A DNA stretch of 64,000 bases from CAVOAK01 sp965217615 (GCA_965217615.1 CBDCIT010000030.1:62001-126000), one strand, 5' to 3'. Shown: positions 32,508 to 42,781, counted from the first letter of the stretch. Made by a program: numbers and translations. Notes: generated by a model from the sequence alone, not told the origin.

Positions 32508-35500
32508 ATGGTAGCGACCCTGGCCCAAATGGCCTCGGCAGCTTATTACCTTGAGAGCCAGCGCTCCTTCCGTCATCCCAACGAGTACTACACGGCGGGC
32601 GAGGAACCCGATGGCGTGTGGTGGAATCCCAGCGGCATGTTCGGGCTTGCCGATGGCGGCAGGGTCGATGGCGGAGAGTTCCACCGGCTGTATCATGGCT
32701 TCGCCCCCGACAGCGGAGAGCGGCTGACGCGCAATGCCGGAAGCGAGAAGCGCTCGCCCGGTCTCGACATGACGTTCAGCGCCGACAAGAGCGTCTCCGC
32801 CTTGTGGGCTATCGCCGATCCTGAGCTGCGTTCGGAGATCGAGCGCGCGCACAACGACGCAGCCCGTACCGCATTGGCAGGGACGGTGTTGCGGTATTGC
32901 GCGTGGACGCGGCTTCAGGAACGAGATGGAACCAGGGTCGTGGCGGCGGACATCATGGGGGCGATGTTCCAGCACGGCACCAGCCGCGAGAACGACCCGC
33001 AGCTTCATACCCATTGCACGATCTTCAATGCCGCACGAACGCACCGGGACGGCAGGTACCGGGCGCTGCACCAGCACCCGGTCTATGCCTGGATGAAGGC
33101 GGCAGGGGCGGTCTACCGCAATGCCCTGGCGTGGAACCTGCGGGACCGGCTTGGTATTCACATGGAGCAATACGGCAAGGACAATGAGTTCACGCGTATC
33201 GTGGGCTTTTCTTCGTCCGAGGGAACCGCCGGGCAAGAACCGGCGGCGTTGATTGCGCACTGGTCGAAGCGCCGGGGTCAGATTGTTGAAGCGGCCCGGG
33301 AGATGGGTTTTACGGTCGAGGGCAACGCACCGCGGGCAGCAGCGGCGAACAAGATCACGCGGGCTGGCAAATCGCCGGACAACGATCCGAAATTTCGTCA
33401 TGCGCGCTGGCGCGGCGAGGCGGAGGGGTTTTTCGAACGCGAGGCGCTGATCGTCTCGCTATTGGGCACGGTTGAAGAGATTACCCAGGAACAGATCCGC
33501 GCTTTGACGGCGGTGCTGGAAGATCTGCCATACCGCCTTACGCGGGAGGAGGCAGTATTTCGCTTGCCCGACATCGTCGAGCGGGTCGGCAACGCCACCG
33601 CCGGGTTATTGAACCACGAGGCGATGGCGACAAGCATCGAGCGGGTGCTTCTGAGCCCGGAGGTGGTACGCCTGACCCGACCGCCACGGTCAGCCGAAGG
33701 TCGGGCCGACATGGCGCACACGAGGCTGTATTCAACCCGTCACACTCTGCAGATGGAGCAGGACGTCAAGGAAATGGCGGCAGACATGACCGCCGATTCG
33801 GGACATTCCTTGCCCGTCCAGGCCATAGAAGCAAAGGTGACGGGATTGCTGAAATGGGGTTATCCGCTGAGCGAGGAACAGATCGCAGCGATCCGGACGG
33901 TCACCTTATCGGAGGGCCGGGTCGCCATCATCGAAGGAGCAGCGGGCTCGGGCAAGACCACTACGCTGCGGCCTATCGCCGATCTCTACCGTGAACATGG
34001 GAGCGACATCATCGCCACCGCAGTGGCCTGGCGCACAGCGGTGGCGCTTGGCAACGATGTCGATGCGCGACCGTTCTGCGTCGATAAACTGCTGCGTCTT
34101 GCCGCGCGGGGCGGGATCGAGATTACCAAGGACACCACCATTATCGTCGACGAAGCGGGCATGCTGTCGACCCGCCAGGCGCATCACATTCTGCAACTCT
34201 CCGAGCGCCATGGAGCGAAGATCGTCTTCGCGGGCGACACCCAACAGCAACAACCGGTTGAGGCGGGACCGGGGCTGAGGCTGATCCGCGACGCCGTTGG
34301 CAGTGTCCGGGTGGACCGCATACGGCGCCAGAAGGCGGACCTGGAGGACATCCTGACCCATGTCCAGGGCGAGACACCGGAGACGGCGCGGCTCCTGGCG
34401 AATTCGATGGCAGAGGAGAGGCGCACCCGCATTCTTACCTACTACGAGAACATGAAGGGGAAACTTGTATTTACGCCGTGGCAGGTCGCTGCCTCCGAGG
34501 CGCTGCGCGACGGCGATGCGGCCTCAGCCATTGCAGGGCTCCACCTCCGTGGGCGGTTCCATATCGGGTACGATGAAGAAAAGACGCTGACCGGTCTGGT
34601 CGACGACTGGGACCGCTACCAGCGGGCGAACCCGGGCAAGTCCAGCGTGGTGCTGGCGCGCACGCGGGCTGAAGCACGGGCGCTGTCGCACCTAATGCGG
34701 GAGCGTCGTTTCGCCGCGTTGACCGATGGGGAAAATGCAGATGCGGGTCGAGCCCATGCGGACCGGATGACGGTGATGGTCAGCCGCGGCACGGAGGATG
34801 AACGATCAACTTCGCCGCTGGAGATCGCGCGCGGCGACCGGTTGCGCATCGGGGCCACCCACTGGAAGAAGCAGCTGTTCAACGGCACCGTGGTCACGGT
34901 GGACGACTTCAAGGTTGAAAGGGGCGAGGCCGGAACGGAGCCAAGTGTTCTGATTTCGGCGTGCACCGAGGACGGTCGTGAAGTCACCTTTCATCACGAC
35001 GAAATCCGCGACTGGTACGGCAATATCCGTCTCGACCACGGCTATGCGATGACCATCACTTCGGCCCAGGGGTTGACCGTGGACCGGACCTTCCTGCTGG
35101 CCGATGCGAGGCCCTCGCGCGAGACGATCTACCCCGCCGCGACACGCCATCGCGAAAGGCTGGACATCTACGTCAACCGGGCGCCGCTCGCCCTCGACAT
35201 CGCCGACAAGCGGGCCGACAACGATCGGGAAGCAGCGGTGACCGATACCGAGATCCGGGCTTACCTGGCCGAGCGCTGGTCGCGCTCGCAACCGAAGGAA
35301 GCAGCGCTCGACTACATGGCGGATGGCATATGGGAAGAGCGTCGGGAGGGTGTCAGGGAGGATGGAAACCGATCCCAGGGCGAGACGGGGGATATCCGTA
35401 CAGCCGCGAACGACAACGTGCTAGCCCGTATCGCGCGGGATGTCCGGCGCACCGCCTTCGGCTGGCGTCACGCACAGGCGGTCACTGCCTTCGCGGACGG

Positions 35501-38135
35501 CCGGCAGCAAGTTCTGGCGGCGTATGACGAACTCCGCGAACGAACCCGCATTGAAGGTGATACCGTGGCGCTCAGCGGTACGTTCCGGGAGACGCTCAAC
35601 CGCCATGGGGTGTTGCTGAAAGAGGCCGAGACCTTCCGCGCCCGCTCCGACGAATTTGCCTCCCTGCTGGCGGATCGCGGCGGCATTGCCCGCAAGGACC
35701 TCGACGATTTCGAGGACCTCCATGCCCGCGCCCTCCGCCACAAGCGCGCGGCCACGATGCGGCACGTGCATCGGATCAAGCGCGAGGCGGAACAGGAGGC
35801 ACGGCAACCGACACCCGGATTGCAGCAAGGGGAGTTGGCACTGGAGGGCGGTCGTGCGGAGGCATCCAGGCGTGCCAATACGGTAACGCGGGACACGGCC
35901 GGGATGCCGTCTCCCGATCGTAACGCGCCGGAGGCCCGGATCATCGATATCGTCCCGCCGGTCGAAGCCGAAGATTATCCGTGGGCACTTGCCGCGGCCG
36001 CGCAGGAGGACGTACCGCCGGACCAAGATCCGCCCAGGCCGGACTGGCTCGCGCCTTACGAAGCCTTGCAGCGGGACTGGAACGAGCTCACCGAACGGGT
36101 CCGGCAAACCGGCGAGCCGTTGTTCTACGCCAAGGGATACGCGGACATGATCCAGCGCATCCAGGCGCTGGCGGAGAACGGGCAAATCCCGGTCGAAACA
36201 AGGGCGCCGGTAATCGAGGCGCTCGAAAATCACCACAGGGATCTCTCGGCGCGGCAGCACGTCGAGGACTACATTGCAGCCGCCGAACGGCACATGAACG
36301 CCCATACTTCTCTCCAGCGCGTGGCCGACAGGCTCGGCGTTCCGATCGTTCAGCTATCGGATCACCTGGGCTGGAGACAGGAAGCGGACCACCTGGTTGC
36401 AGCGGCCGAGGCTATCCTCGCGGACGGCGAGAGGTATGGTGTCCATCTCGACAACATGGAAACCCGTCACGCGCTCGTAGAACAGGAGCTGTCACAACTG
36501 CGCCAAGTCATCCAGGAGGATGGCGAATATACCTCCAAAGGCAAGAAACCGAAACCGCGCAGCGAGCCTGCGGATACACCGGAGACAGTCGAGCAACCGG
36601 AGCTTGGGGAGCCGACCTGGATGCCAGCCTACGAAGCCTTGCGGCGGGACTGGAACAGCCTCGTCGAAGACGTCCGGCAAGCCAGAGTCCCATTGTTCTA
36701 CGCCAAGGGCTACATGGACATCATCTCGCGCGTTCGAATGATTGCGGAGACCCCGGATATCCCGGCCAAATCACGGGCGCCCTTGATCCAGGTCCTTGAG
36801 AACCACCAGCACTATCTCTCGACCCGCAAACATATCCTGGACTATCCGGGCGAAGTGGAACGCCACATGGATGCGCGCGCCTTTCTCCAACGCGATGCGG
36901 GTGACCAGGAAACCGAGTTAACCGGGGTTTCGGCCTATCCGGACTGGCGACAGGAGGCCGAGCGCCTGACGGCAGCGGGCGAGGCCATCCTCTCCGGCAA
37001 GGAAACCTATAGCACCCATCTTGACAGGCTCGTCACGGCCAAGACCCACATGACAAGGGCGCTCTCGGCGCTTCGCGAGGTAATCCGGGTTGATGACAAG
37101 GAACTGGCCGAACGGGAGGCGCGCGAGCTGCGGCGCCTGCAAAACCGCCACTGGGTCGGTCCCCGGTTCGCTTCAGATGACGGTGCTACGCCGGACCAAG
37201 CTCGGGCCATGTCCAGCGGAGGCGCGCCTGTGCAGGCGGCACTCGCCGGGCTCGGCCGCGCCATCGGCTACTTCTTCGGCGGACAGGACTATCACGACCG
37301 GCTGCGGACCGCGACCTTCGCGCGGGAGGTACTGGAGCGCTCGCGGGAACTGAAGCGGGACTGGAACCGCCATGTGGATCGTGCCGCGGAAGAGGGCCTC
37401 CATGTCATCTACACGGATGGCTACGACCGTCTGCACAAGGGGCTGGACAAGGTCTCCAAGAATATGCTCCTGGATCGCGGCGTTGAATCGGAGATAGGCA
37501 GGGTGCTCGCTCAGCTCGGCAAGGTCGTGTCAAACCGCAACTACTTCGACAATTGCCGCGAACACATGGCGGGTCAGATGGCCCGCCGCGAGGCGCTGGT
37601 GGCCGAGGCGGCCGAGCGGGTCGTGGCGGTTCCCGACCTTGGCCGCTACGATACATGGCGGGACGTGATTGACTTTGCGGTGGGCCGCTGCGAGGAACTC
37701 ATGGACGACCCGGGGAATTACGGCATCCACCTCGCTTACATCGCACACGCGCAAGAGAGCCTCGGCTTAGCGCTCGCTCGGGTACGCGAAGTGCTTGAAG
37801 ACGACGACCGACACCTGGCCGCGAGCCTGGCAGGGGCAACGCGAGGGCGAGGACATCCGGATGCGCGAGGAGCGCGTCGCCCGCCTCCTCGAGGATCCGG
37901 AGAAGCTCCAGCAGTTGCGGCAACAGCGCGCCGAGCGCAAGACCGAAAAGCAGCAGCAGAGCAAGGGCCGCTATTGGAGCATGCGAATCTAGTCAGGCCT
38001 GACCGGCGACGAGATCGCGATAGCCGTCGAGCATCGCACGACGGAAATCAGCGAACCTGTCATTATCGAATTGTTTTTTCATCCTCTGTGTTGGTGGCCC
38101 CGAAGCCGCCGGCAATATGCGCGGCGGGTAGATGA
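32508..38135 (+). CDS. MobF relaxase-helicase (TraA/TrwC-type) with three C-terminal repeats
   Basis: 1875 residues as read. The relaxase domain has the catalytic tyrosines near the start (ASAAYYLESQ, residues 13-14) and the metal-binding His motif DPQLHTHCTIFN (about 163-174). A superfamily 1 helicase follows: Walker A EGAAGSGKTT (about 475), Walker B TIIVDEAGML (about 545), FAGDTQQQQPVEAG. The enzyme should nick oriT and unwind the transferred strand. The long C-terminus has three related ~190-residue repeats starting near 1181, 1371 and 1611 (EALQRDWNEL, EALRRDWNSL, ELKRDWNRHV, each followed by FYAKGY- or YTDGY-like motifs). A frameshift at about 37820-37835 replaces the natural end: the other frame gives REERVARLLEDPEKLQQLRQ and stops at 37992. 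Confidence 0.92.
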   Translation: MVATLAQMASAAYYLESQRSFRHPNEYYTAGEEPDGVWWNPSGMFGLADGGRVDGGEFHRLYHGFAPDSGERLTRNAGSEKRSPGLDMTFSADKSVSALWAIADPELRSEIERAHNDAARTALAGTVLRYCAWTRLQERDGTRVVAADIMGAMFQHGTSRENDPQLHTHCTIFNAARTHRDGRYRALHQHPVYAWMKAAGAVYRNALAWNLRDRLGIHMEQYGKDNEFTRIVGFSSSEGTAGQEPAALIAHWSKRRGQIVEAAREMGFTVEGNAPRAAAANKITRAGKSPDNDPKFRHARWRGEAEGFFEREALIVSLLGTVEEITQEQIRALTAVLEDLPYRLTREEAVFRLPDIVERVGNATAGLLNHEAMATSIERVLLSPEVVRLTRPPRSAEGRADMAHTRLYSTRHTLQMEQDVKEMAADMTADSGHSLPVQAIEAKVTGLLKWGYPLSEEQIAAIRTVTLSEGRVAIIEGAAGSGKTTTLRPIADLYREHGSDIIATAVAWRTAVALGNDVDARPFCVDKLLRLAARGGIEITKDTTIIVDEAGMLSTRQAHHILQLSERHGAKIVFAGDTQQQQPVEAGPGLRLIRDAVGSVRVDRIRRQKADLEDILTHVQGETPETARLLANSMAEERRTRILTYYENMKGKLVFTPWQVAASEALRDGDAASAIAGLHLRGRFHIGYDEEKTLTGLVDDWDRYQRANPGKSSVVLARTRAEARALSHLMRERRFAALTDGENADAGRAHADRMTVMVSRGTEDERSTSPLEIARGDRLRIGATHWKKQLFNGTVVTVDDFKVERGEAGTEPSVLISACTEDGREVTFHHDEIRDWYGNIRLDHGYAMTITSAQGLTVDRTFLLADARPSRETIYPAATRHRERLDIYVNRAPLALDIADKRADNDREAAVTDTEIRAYLAERWSRSQPKEAALDYMADGIWEERREGVREDGNRSQGETGDIRTAANDNVLARIARDVRRTAFGWRHAQAVTAFADGRQQVLAAYDELRERTRIEGDTVALSGTFRETLNRHGVLLKEAETFRARSDEFASLLADRGGIARKDLDDFEDLHARALRHKRAATMRHVHRIKREAEQEARQPTPGLQQGELALEGGRAEASRRANTVTRDTAGMPSPDRNAPEARIIDIVPPVEAEDYPWALAAAAQEDVPPDQDPPRPDWLAPYEALQRDWNELTERVRQTGEPLFYAKGYADMIQRIQALAENGQIPVETRAPVIEALENHHRDLSARQHVEDYIAAAERHMNAHTSLQRVADRLGVPIVQLSDHLGWRQEADHLVAAAEAILADGERYGVHLDNMETRHALVEQELSQLRQVIQEDGEYTSKGKKPKPRSEPADTPETVEQPELGEPTWMPAYEALRRDWNSLVEDVRQARVPLFYAKGYMDIISRVRMIAETPDIPAKSRAPLIQVLENHQHYLSTRKHILDYPGEVERHMDARAFLQRDAGDQETELTGVSAYPDWRQEAERLTAAGEAILSGKETYSTHLDRLVTAKTHMTRALSALREVIRVDDKELAEREARELRRLQNRHWVGPRFASDDGATPDQARAMSSGGAPVQAALAGLGRAIGYFFGGQDYHDRLRTATFAREVLERSRELKRDWNRHVDRAAEEGLHVIYTDGYDRLHKGLDKVSKNMLLDRGVESEIGRVLAQLGKVVSNRNYFDNCREHMAGQMARREALVAEAAERVVAVPDLGRYDTWRDVIDFAVGRCEELMDDPGNYGIHLAYIAHAQESLGLALARVREVLEDDDRHLAASLAGATRGRGHPDARGARRPPPRGSGEAPAVAATARRAQDRKAAAEQGPLLEHANLVRPDRRRDRDSRRASHDGNQRTCHYRIVFSSSVLVAPKPPAICAAGR

Positions 38136-38344
38136 GCGTCGAATACACCGGCAACAGCGCCGGGCTTGCGGTCGGCCTTGGCGTTGCCGAAGAAAGCTCC
38201 CTCCCAGGTCCCCGTGCCGGTGACGCCGCCAAGAGTCGCGGTGGTGGTGTTGCCAGCGGTGCCGCCGAAGGATGCGCTGCCCGGTGCAAGATCGACCTTG
38301 TTCAGCGTGACACTCCACCCATCGAGTGAGCGGTCCCTCTCCAC
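38063..38344 (-). pseudogene. Remnant barrel domain of a TbpB-like surface lipoprotein
   Basis: The 93 residues match only the end of the lipoproteins in this window: DGWSVTLNKVDLAPGSASFG, GTGTWEGAFFGNAKAD and AGVFDAHLPAAHIAGGFGAT. There is no signal peptide, and upstream sequence is lost. It lies downstream of the second Slam gene, in the position where the first cassette has DUF3187 and a further lipoprotein, so it probably descends from a downstream client gene. It is antisense to the frameshifted relaxase end. Confidence 0.75.
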
Positions 38345-38785
38345 GTCCCTGAAGTTAGCCTGGACGCCCTGGCAGTGCTACAACCGTATGCGATGGGGCA
38401 GCGCGGCATTCTCGTGACCCGACAGGAGCCGTCCCGAATGGGCCGCAATCTACTGTCCGCGATTTAATGAAATCGGTGTCCGGTATTTGTGAAATTTGCA
38501 ACTGACGCATCTCTTGCTAGTAGACCACTGTTGAGCCCAATTCACCAGGCACACCCGCCGATTTGCCTGGAATTTGGGCGGTTCTGCTGTTTGATGACCC
38601 CCGTAGAGCGCCGTACAGTGCGTTTGTGAGGTGTCCGCTTATCCTTTTGACCTGGAAAATCAAGGTGCCTGTACGCCACGCTCGTGTGGCGGTCGCACGG
38701 GCAACCGGGCCCCATCCTCAGTTTGGCGAACAGAAGGAGCATTTACGTCCCTTTCCGTCCGTGGACAACTCTCTCCAAGCAGGTG
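38345..38785. other. Non-coding stretch downstream of Slam copy 2
   Basis: 441 bases between the lipoprotein remnant and the stop of the second Slam gene. No gene, no clear repeat and no terminator recognised. Confidence 0.35.
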
Positions 38786-40159
38786 CTAGAACTGGCGCAC
38801 GAACCTCAGCTCACCGCCGGTGCGCTTGTAGTCGTAGAGCTGCGCGTTGGTTGAGCGCACCTCGTTCACCACCGAGACCTGTGGGCTGAAGCCGTATAGG
38901 GTGAGGGCGCGGTTGTGGACCGAGGCGCGCAAGGAGCGGGTCCGGTCCTCGCGGGGCTCGCCGCCCGGTGTGAACGGGGACCAGTTGCCCTCGTAGTCAG
39001 TCCACCTCAGCTGCCCGCTGCCGCCCACGGTGAAGCCGAGCGGCAGGGCCGCTGTAACGCCGACACGCAACCAACGGCGAGTATGGCGGTATCTCTCCCT
39101 TTCGGGGCGCTCGCGCCCGTAGCCGGCCGTCGCGTCGGCCCGCAGGATCGGGGTGATCACCCAGGCGCCACCCAGCGAGACATCAAGAACCTGACCGTCC
39201 AGGAACCTCCGTATCCGGTAGCGGCGATCATGCCACGACGCCCGGGCGTTCGCTGTCACCTGGCGGGTGAACCTGTGACGGGCCTCGGCGCGCAGCCCGA
39301 CGTCGTCATGATCGGGTGCGCTCCCCGTCCAGCGGCGGCGGGCGTTGGCAAGCAGGCTCACATCCGTGTTGCTGCCCACCAGCCAGCGCGGGCCAACGTG
39401 GCCCGATACGACCAGTTGATCGAACCTGCTCCCGGAGTATTCCCGCCGCGAGGCGTCAGCCCCGGCGCGCAGGCGCAACCGGTCGCCCAAGGGATACTGA
39501 TACTCTCCGCCCGTCCATACCGAGACCCCCACGCCGGAGGTCGTCAGATCTTCGGCATCGCGGCGAAACGGCAGGCCCCGGATATAGATGATCCTCTCAT
39601 CCGAGGCACCGCCAATGTTGGTGTCGGGCGCCACCGCAGTACCCAGATACATGCTCCAGCGGCGGCGTGCCCGGATCTCCGACAGAAACCGCCGGACATT
39701 GGCCGCCACCTCTTGCGGTGGGTTCCCCGCCAGCACCCTTTCAAAATGATCACGCGACAGGTTGTCCTGACCCTTCAGGAAGAATGCCCGCGCCAGTTCC
39801 AGGCGGACACGCACCAGATCGGGACGGTCGATCAGCATGGTGCGGAAGGCGGCAATGGCCTCGTCCAGAAGCGCATCCCGCTCCCCCTCGGCAATATCCG
39901 GCTGTTGCGCTGCTCCGGTCGCCGCAAGACCCAAGAGAAAGAGCGCGCTCCCCTCAATCACATCGGCCTTAAGCAGCGGCCGCAGGATCTCCATCGCCTC
40001 GTTGAACTTGCCCTCCCTAACCAGCGTTCGCGCCTCCGACATGGCAGTGGTAACGGAGCTTGGTGAAGAGGGCGGTTCGGCCACGGCGCTCCATGCCGGC
40101 GCGGCGATTAGCAAGAAAGCGGCAGTTGCAAACGCGCGGAAGATCGGGATGATCATCAA
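38786..40159 (-). CDS. Slam-type surface lipoprotein assembly modifier (copy 2)
   Basis: 457 residues, the same architecture as the protein at 1385-2752: signal peptide, TPR-like domain (LVREGKFNEAMEILRPLLKA, RPDLVRVRLELARAFFLKGQ) and a C-terminal outer-membrane barrel ending RFVRQF. The two differ across the N-terminal half (for example MMIIPIFRAFATAAFLLIAA) but keep long identical barrel segments such as RRDAE...LTTSG-GVSVWTGGEYQYP. The upstream gene in the same direction is the intact lipoprotein at 40277-42781, the likely client. It should work in the outer membrane and display that lipoprotein on the surface. Confidence 0.87.
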   Translation of the reverse strand: MMIIPIFRAFATAAFLLIAAPAWSAVAEPPSSPSSVTTAMSEARTLVREGKFNEAMEILRPLLKADVIEGSALFLLGLAATGAAQQPDIAEGERDALLDEAIAAFRTMLIDRPDLVRVRLELARAFFLKGQDNLSRDHFERVLAGNPPQEVAANVRRFLSEIRARRRWSMYLGTAVAPDTNIGGASDERIIYIRGLPFRRDAEDLTTSGVGVSVWTGGEYQYPLGDRLRLRAGADASRREYSGSRFDQLVVSGHVGPRWLVGSNTDVSLLANARRRWTGSAPDHDDVGLRAEARHRFTRQVTANARASWHDRRYRIRRFLDGQVLDVSLGGAWVITPILRADATAGYGRERPERERYRHTRRWLRVGVTAALPLGFTVGGSGQLRWTDYEGNWSPFTPGGEPREDRTRSLRASVHNRALTLYGFSPQVSVVNEVRSTNAQLYDYKRTGGELRFVRQF

Positions 40160-40184
40160 TTAACCTTTTGTGTGCTCTTCTGAC

Positions 40185-40216
40185 AAAAAAAGAGGGTGGC
40201 AAATTGTGCCACCCTC
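40185..40216 (-). terminator. Hairpin plus T-tract between lipoprotein and Slam (copy 2)
   Basis: Same 10-bp stem as at 2787-2811 (GAGGGTGGCA with TGCCACCCTC) but another loop, then seven T on the minus strand. Preserved stem with changed loop supports a selected terminator or attenuator in front of Slam. Confidence 0.88.
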
Positions 40217-40276
40217 ATCCAGAAGTCTGAACCTACAGGGTCAGGTTCTCATACGTAGAACCAGTCCGCTGTTGGT

Positions 40277-42781
40277 TTACCTCGTTGCACCGAACGCGCC
40301 CGCTACGTGCCCATGGGAAGAATGGGCATCAAACTCGCCGGCGACTGACAGCGGATAGTCATCCGTATCGTCCACAGCGTCAGTAGCATCGGCAGCGGGA
40401 ATGCCGAAGAACTGGCCGTTCCACTTACCGGAAGTGACTGGGCTACCACCCACTCCGCCACCGACTTCGCCCTGAGTGAACGGGTCTGTGAGATCCGCGA
40501 AGTTGGTCTTCTTCAGATCTACCGACCACGCGCTCAGATCGTCAGACCGACTTGCGAAATCGGTAACCGTTCCGCTGATCGAGTTCTGATCGTTCACGGC
40601 AATGTCATCGCCACCGAAGCTTGCGGTAAGCTCGGCAGCCGCCGTGAACTCACCATGGCGGATTGAGTCGAGTGTACTGTTAGAGTTGAACGTCTTCACC
40701 GCATAGCGACCAGCTGCAGGGCCCTTATACGTCGCCGTGCCTTGTAAGGCGCTGAGATTGTTGTTGGTGATTTCCTGCGAGCCACCAGCGAAGGTCTGGA
40801 AGGCTACGTCGCCATCCTTGTCCACCTCCGTCCACCATCCAAAGTGCAGATAGTCCGTGTCAGGTACCGCAACGTTAGGCACAGGCAAGTCGTCTTCTCT
40901 ACTCGCTATCTCCGCCTCAGATTCGCCAGTCATAGACTCTCCGTCTTCACCTAAGTACGCAGGGATGAATGTCCAATCTCCGACTAACCCGGTGAGCTCA
41001 CCTTTGGAATTAGCCGTAGCCATACAATCATCCGTACTTGTGCAACTATACTCACCGGGCACACCGTCGAAAGTACCATCGAACTTCTTCTCAGCACCCG
41101 TGTCGTAGGTGAGAGTCAGATCGCCATCGCTTGCACCAGGAAAGTTGGATGCACTCACAAGGTCCTTTAACGCTGCAACCCCTGTCAAGGATTCAGCCAA
41201 GTTCAGGACGCCGGTTTCCGCCACAGAATCAATGGCATCGGTAGTACCGAGATGAACCGCATTAAACTTCTCCATCGTATTTTCGATGTTCGTATAGACG
41301 GTTGCGGTTTTGTTGCTGTCGTCTTCATTTGCGACGTTGGCTTTGTACCAACCGTGACCCGCATCGGAAGCAGAGCCCTTGGCGATTAGGGTATTGTCTA
41401 CACCGCTAGTTACCGAGACCGTAACCGCGTCACCCGTACGCGTTGCACTGGCAGCGAGGCCAGTTGGTGTGGTGGCCTGCGTCATTATCGCCATTGCGTA
41501 AGGCATGGCGGCCGCCGTCGTCGTGGCTTCCGCCAGTTGAGCGTTTGCCGTCAATACCGCTGCATCGGCCTGCTTGACCGCACTTGCCGCACGTGTCGTT
41601 AGAACGACATCGTCGCCCGCTTGTGCTTCTGCCAAGGCTTCATCGGCTTCGGTCTTGGCTCTATTGGCCGCTGTTACTAGACCTCTTGCCGTAGCCGCGT
41701 TGGCATCTATGCCTTCATATGTCACTAACAACCTTGCATATGTTTGCATAGCCGCATTTGCTTCCAAGATGGCCTTCTCCACACCTGCAGCAAACAAGGC
41801 ATCTAGTGCGGTGTCACGCTCAGTCGTAAGCGTTACCACCTGGGCCTTCGCGGCCGCCAACTGGGCGTACACACTACCGTTTTCGTCGGCCGGGTCGGTT
41901 TCCTCACCGAGCAACGCCCCAAGCCTGGTCACCTCACCATTGGCAGTTTCCAACTCACCCGTGAGCCGGGTCACCTCGCCATTGGCAGTTTCCAAGTCAC
42001 CCGTGAGCTCGGTCACCTCGCCATTGGCAGTTTCCAACTCACCCGTGAGCCTGGTCACCTCGCCATTGGCAGTGTCCAACATAGTCTGGATGGCGTCCAC
42101 CTGCGCCTGGGTCGGTGCCGCGGCCAACTCATCCGTGAGCCTGGTCACCTCGCCATTGGCAGTATCTAACATAGCCTGGATGGCATCCACCTGCTCCTGG
42201 GTCGGTGCCGCGGCCAACTCTTCCGTGAGCCTGGTCACCTCGTCATTGGCGGCTGTCAAATCGGCCTGGATGGCGTCCACCTGCTCCTGGGTCGGTGCTG
42301 CGGCCAACTCATCCGTGAGCCTGGTCACCTCGCCGTTGGCGGTGTCCAACATCGCTTGGATGGCATCCGCATTGTCAAGGGCGGCATTCCTCTCACCCAT
42401 GAGCCTGGTCACATCGGCATTGGCGGTGTCCACCTCACCCATGAGCCTGGTCACTTCGGCATTGGCGGTGTCCACCTCACCCATGAGCCTGGTCACTTCG
42501 CCATTGGCGGTGTCCACCTCACCCATGAGCCTGGCCAATTCGCCATTGGCGGTGTCCAAATCGGCCTGGGCCGTCATCAGAGCGGTCTGGGCCGTCATCA
42601 GAGCGGCATTGGCTTCATCCAGGTCTTCCTGGAGACCACCCGCCTTGGCGTTTGCGGCATCCAGGTTAGTCTGGAGCATCGATATTTCGTCGTCATCGCC
42701 ATTGGAACTGCAGGCACCCACAGCAAGCGCTAGCGCTGCTGCAGCAACTGTCGTCAAAAATTTATTCTTGTGGAACTTCAT
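40277..42781 (-). CDS. Slam-dependent surface lipoprotein with long coiled-coil stalk (intact)
   Basis: 834 residues from the ATG at 42781 (MKFHKNKFLTTVAAAALALA), chosen because the lipobox AVGAC follows directly. After the lipidated Cys comes SSNGDDDE, an acidic start usual in surface lipoproteins. Residues about 30-330 are a coiled coil of 14-residue units (LMGEVDTANGEVTR) and 30-residue units (LTDELAAAPTQEQVDAIQAM plus LDTANGEVTR). A helical linker follows, then a TbpB-like lobe with TFDGVPGEYSCT and a second Cys, YLHFGWW, ATYKGPAAGRY and an end of GKWNGQFFG and AGEFDAHSSH, closing GAFGATR. TbpB-like domains bind host proteins; the ligand here is unknown. Slam follows in the same direction. 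Confidence 0.88.
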   Translation of the reverse strand: MKFHKNKFLTTVAAAALALAVGACSSNGDDDEISMLQTNLDAANAKAGGLQEDLDEANAALMTAQTALMTAQADLDTANGELARLMGEVDTANGEVTRLMGEVDTANAEVTRLMGEVDTANADVTRLMGERNAALDNADAIQAMLDTANGEVTRLTDELAAAPTQEQVDAIQADLTAANDEVTRLTEELAAAPTQEQVDAIQAMLDTANGEVTRLTDELAAAPTQAQVDAIQTMLDTANGEVTRLTGELETANGEVTELTGDLETANGEVTRLTGELETANGEVTRLGALLGEETDPADENGSVYAQLAAAKAQVVTLTTERDTALDALFAAGVEKAILEANAAMQTYARLLVTYEGIDANAATARGLVTAANRAKTEADEALAEAQAGDDVVLTTRAASAVKQADAAVLTANAQLAEATTTAAAMPYAMAIMTQATTPTGLAASATRTGDAVTVSVTSGVDNTLIAKGSASDAGHGWYKANVANEDDSNKTATVYTNIENTMEKFNAVHLGTTDAIDSVAETGVLNLAESLTGVAALKDLVSASNFPGASDGDLTLTYDTGAEKKFDGTFDGVPGEYSCTSTDDCMATANSKGELTGLVGDWTFIPAYLGEDGESMTGESEAEIASREDDLPVPNVAVPDTDYLHFGWWTEVDKDGDVAFQTFAGGSQEITNNNLSALQGTATYKGPAAGRYAVKTFNSNSTLDSIRHGEFTAAAELTASFGGDDIAVNDQNSISGTVTDFASRSDDLSAWSVDLKKTNFADLTDPFTQGEVGGGVGGSPVTSGKWNGQFFGIPAADATDAVDDTDDYPLSVAGEFDAHSSHGHVAGAFGATR
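41932..42560 (-). repeat. Stalk repeats of the intact lipoprotein (42-bp and 90-bp units)
   Basis: DNA tandem repeats encoding heptad units. The 5' part has 42-bp units (14 residues, two heptads: LMGEVDTANGEVTR); the middle has 90-bp units with LAAAPTQEQVDAIQ; the 3' part returns to 42-bp units (LTGELETANGEVTR). The cassette-1 homologue uses an 84-bp unit instead, so the stalk arrays of the two copies have evolved separately. Limits are approximate. Confidence 0.85.

Noticed and set aside
35421..36305. Minus-strand frame inside the relaxase gene
   Set aside because: High-GC shadow frame with no family signature, opposite a clear relaxase.
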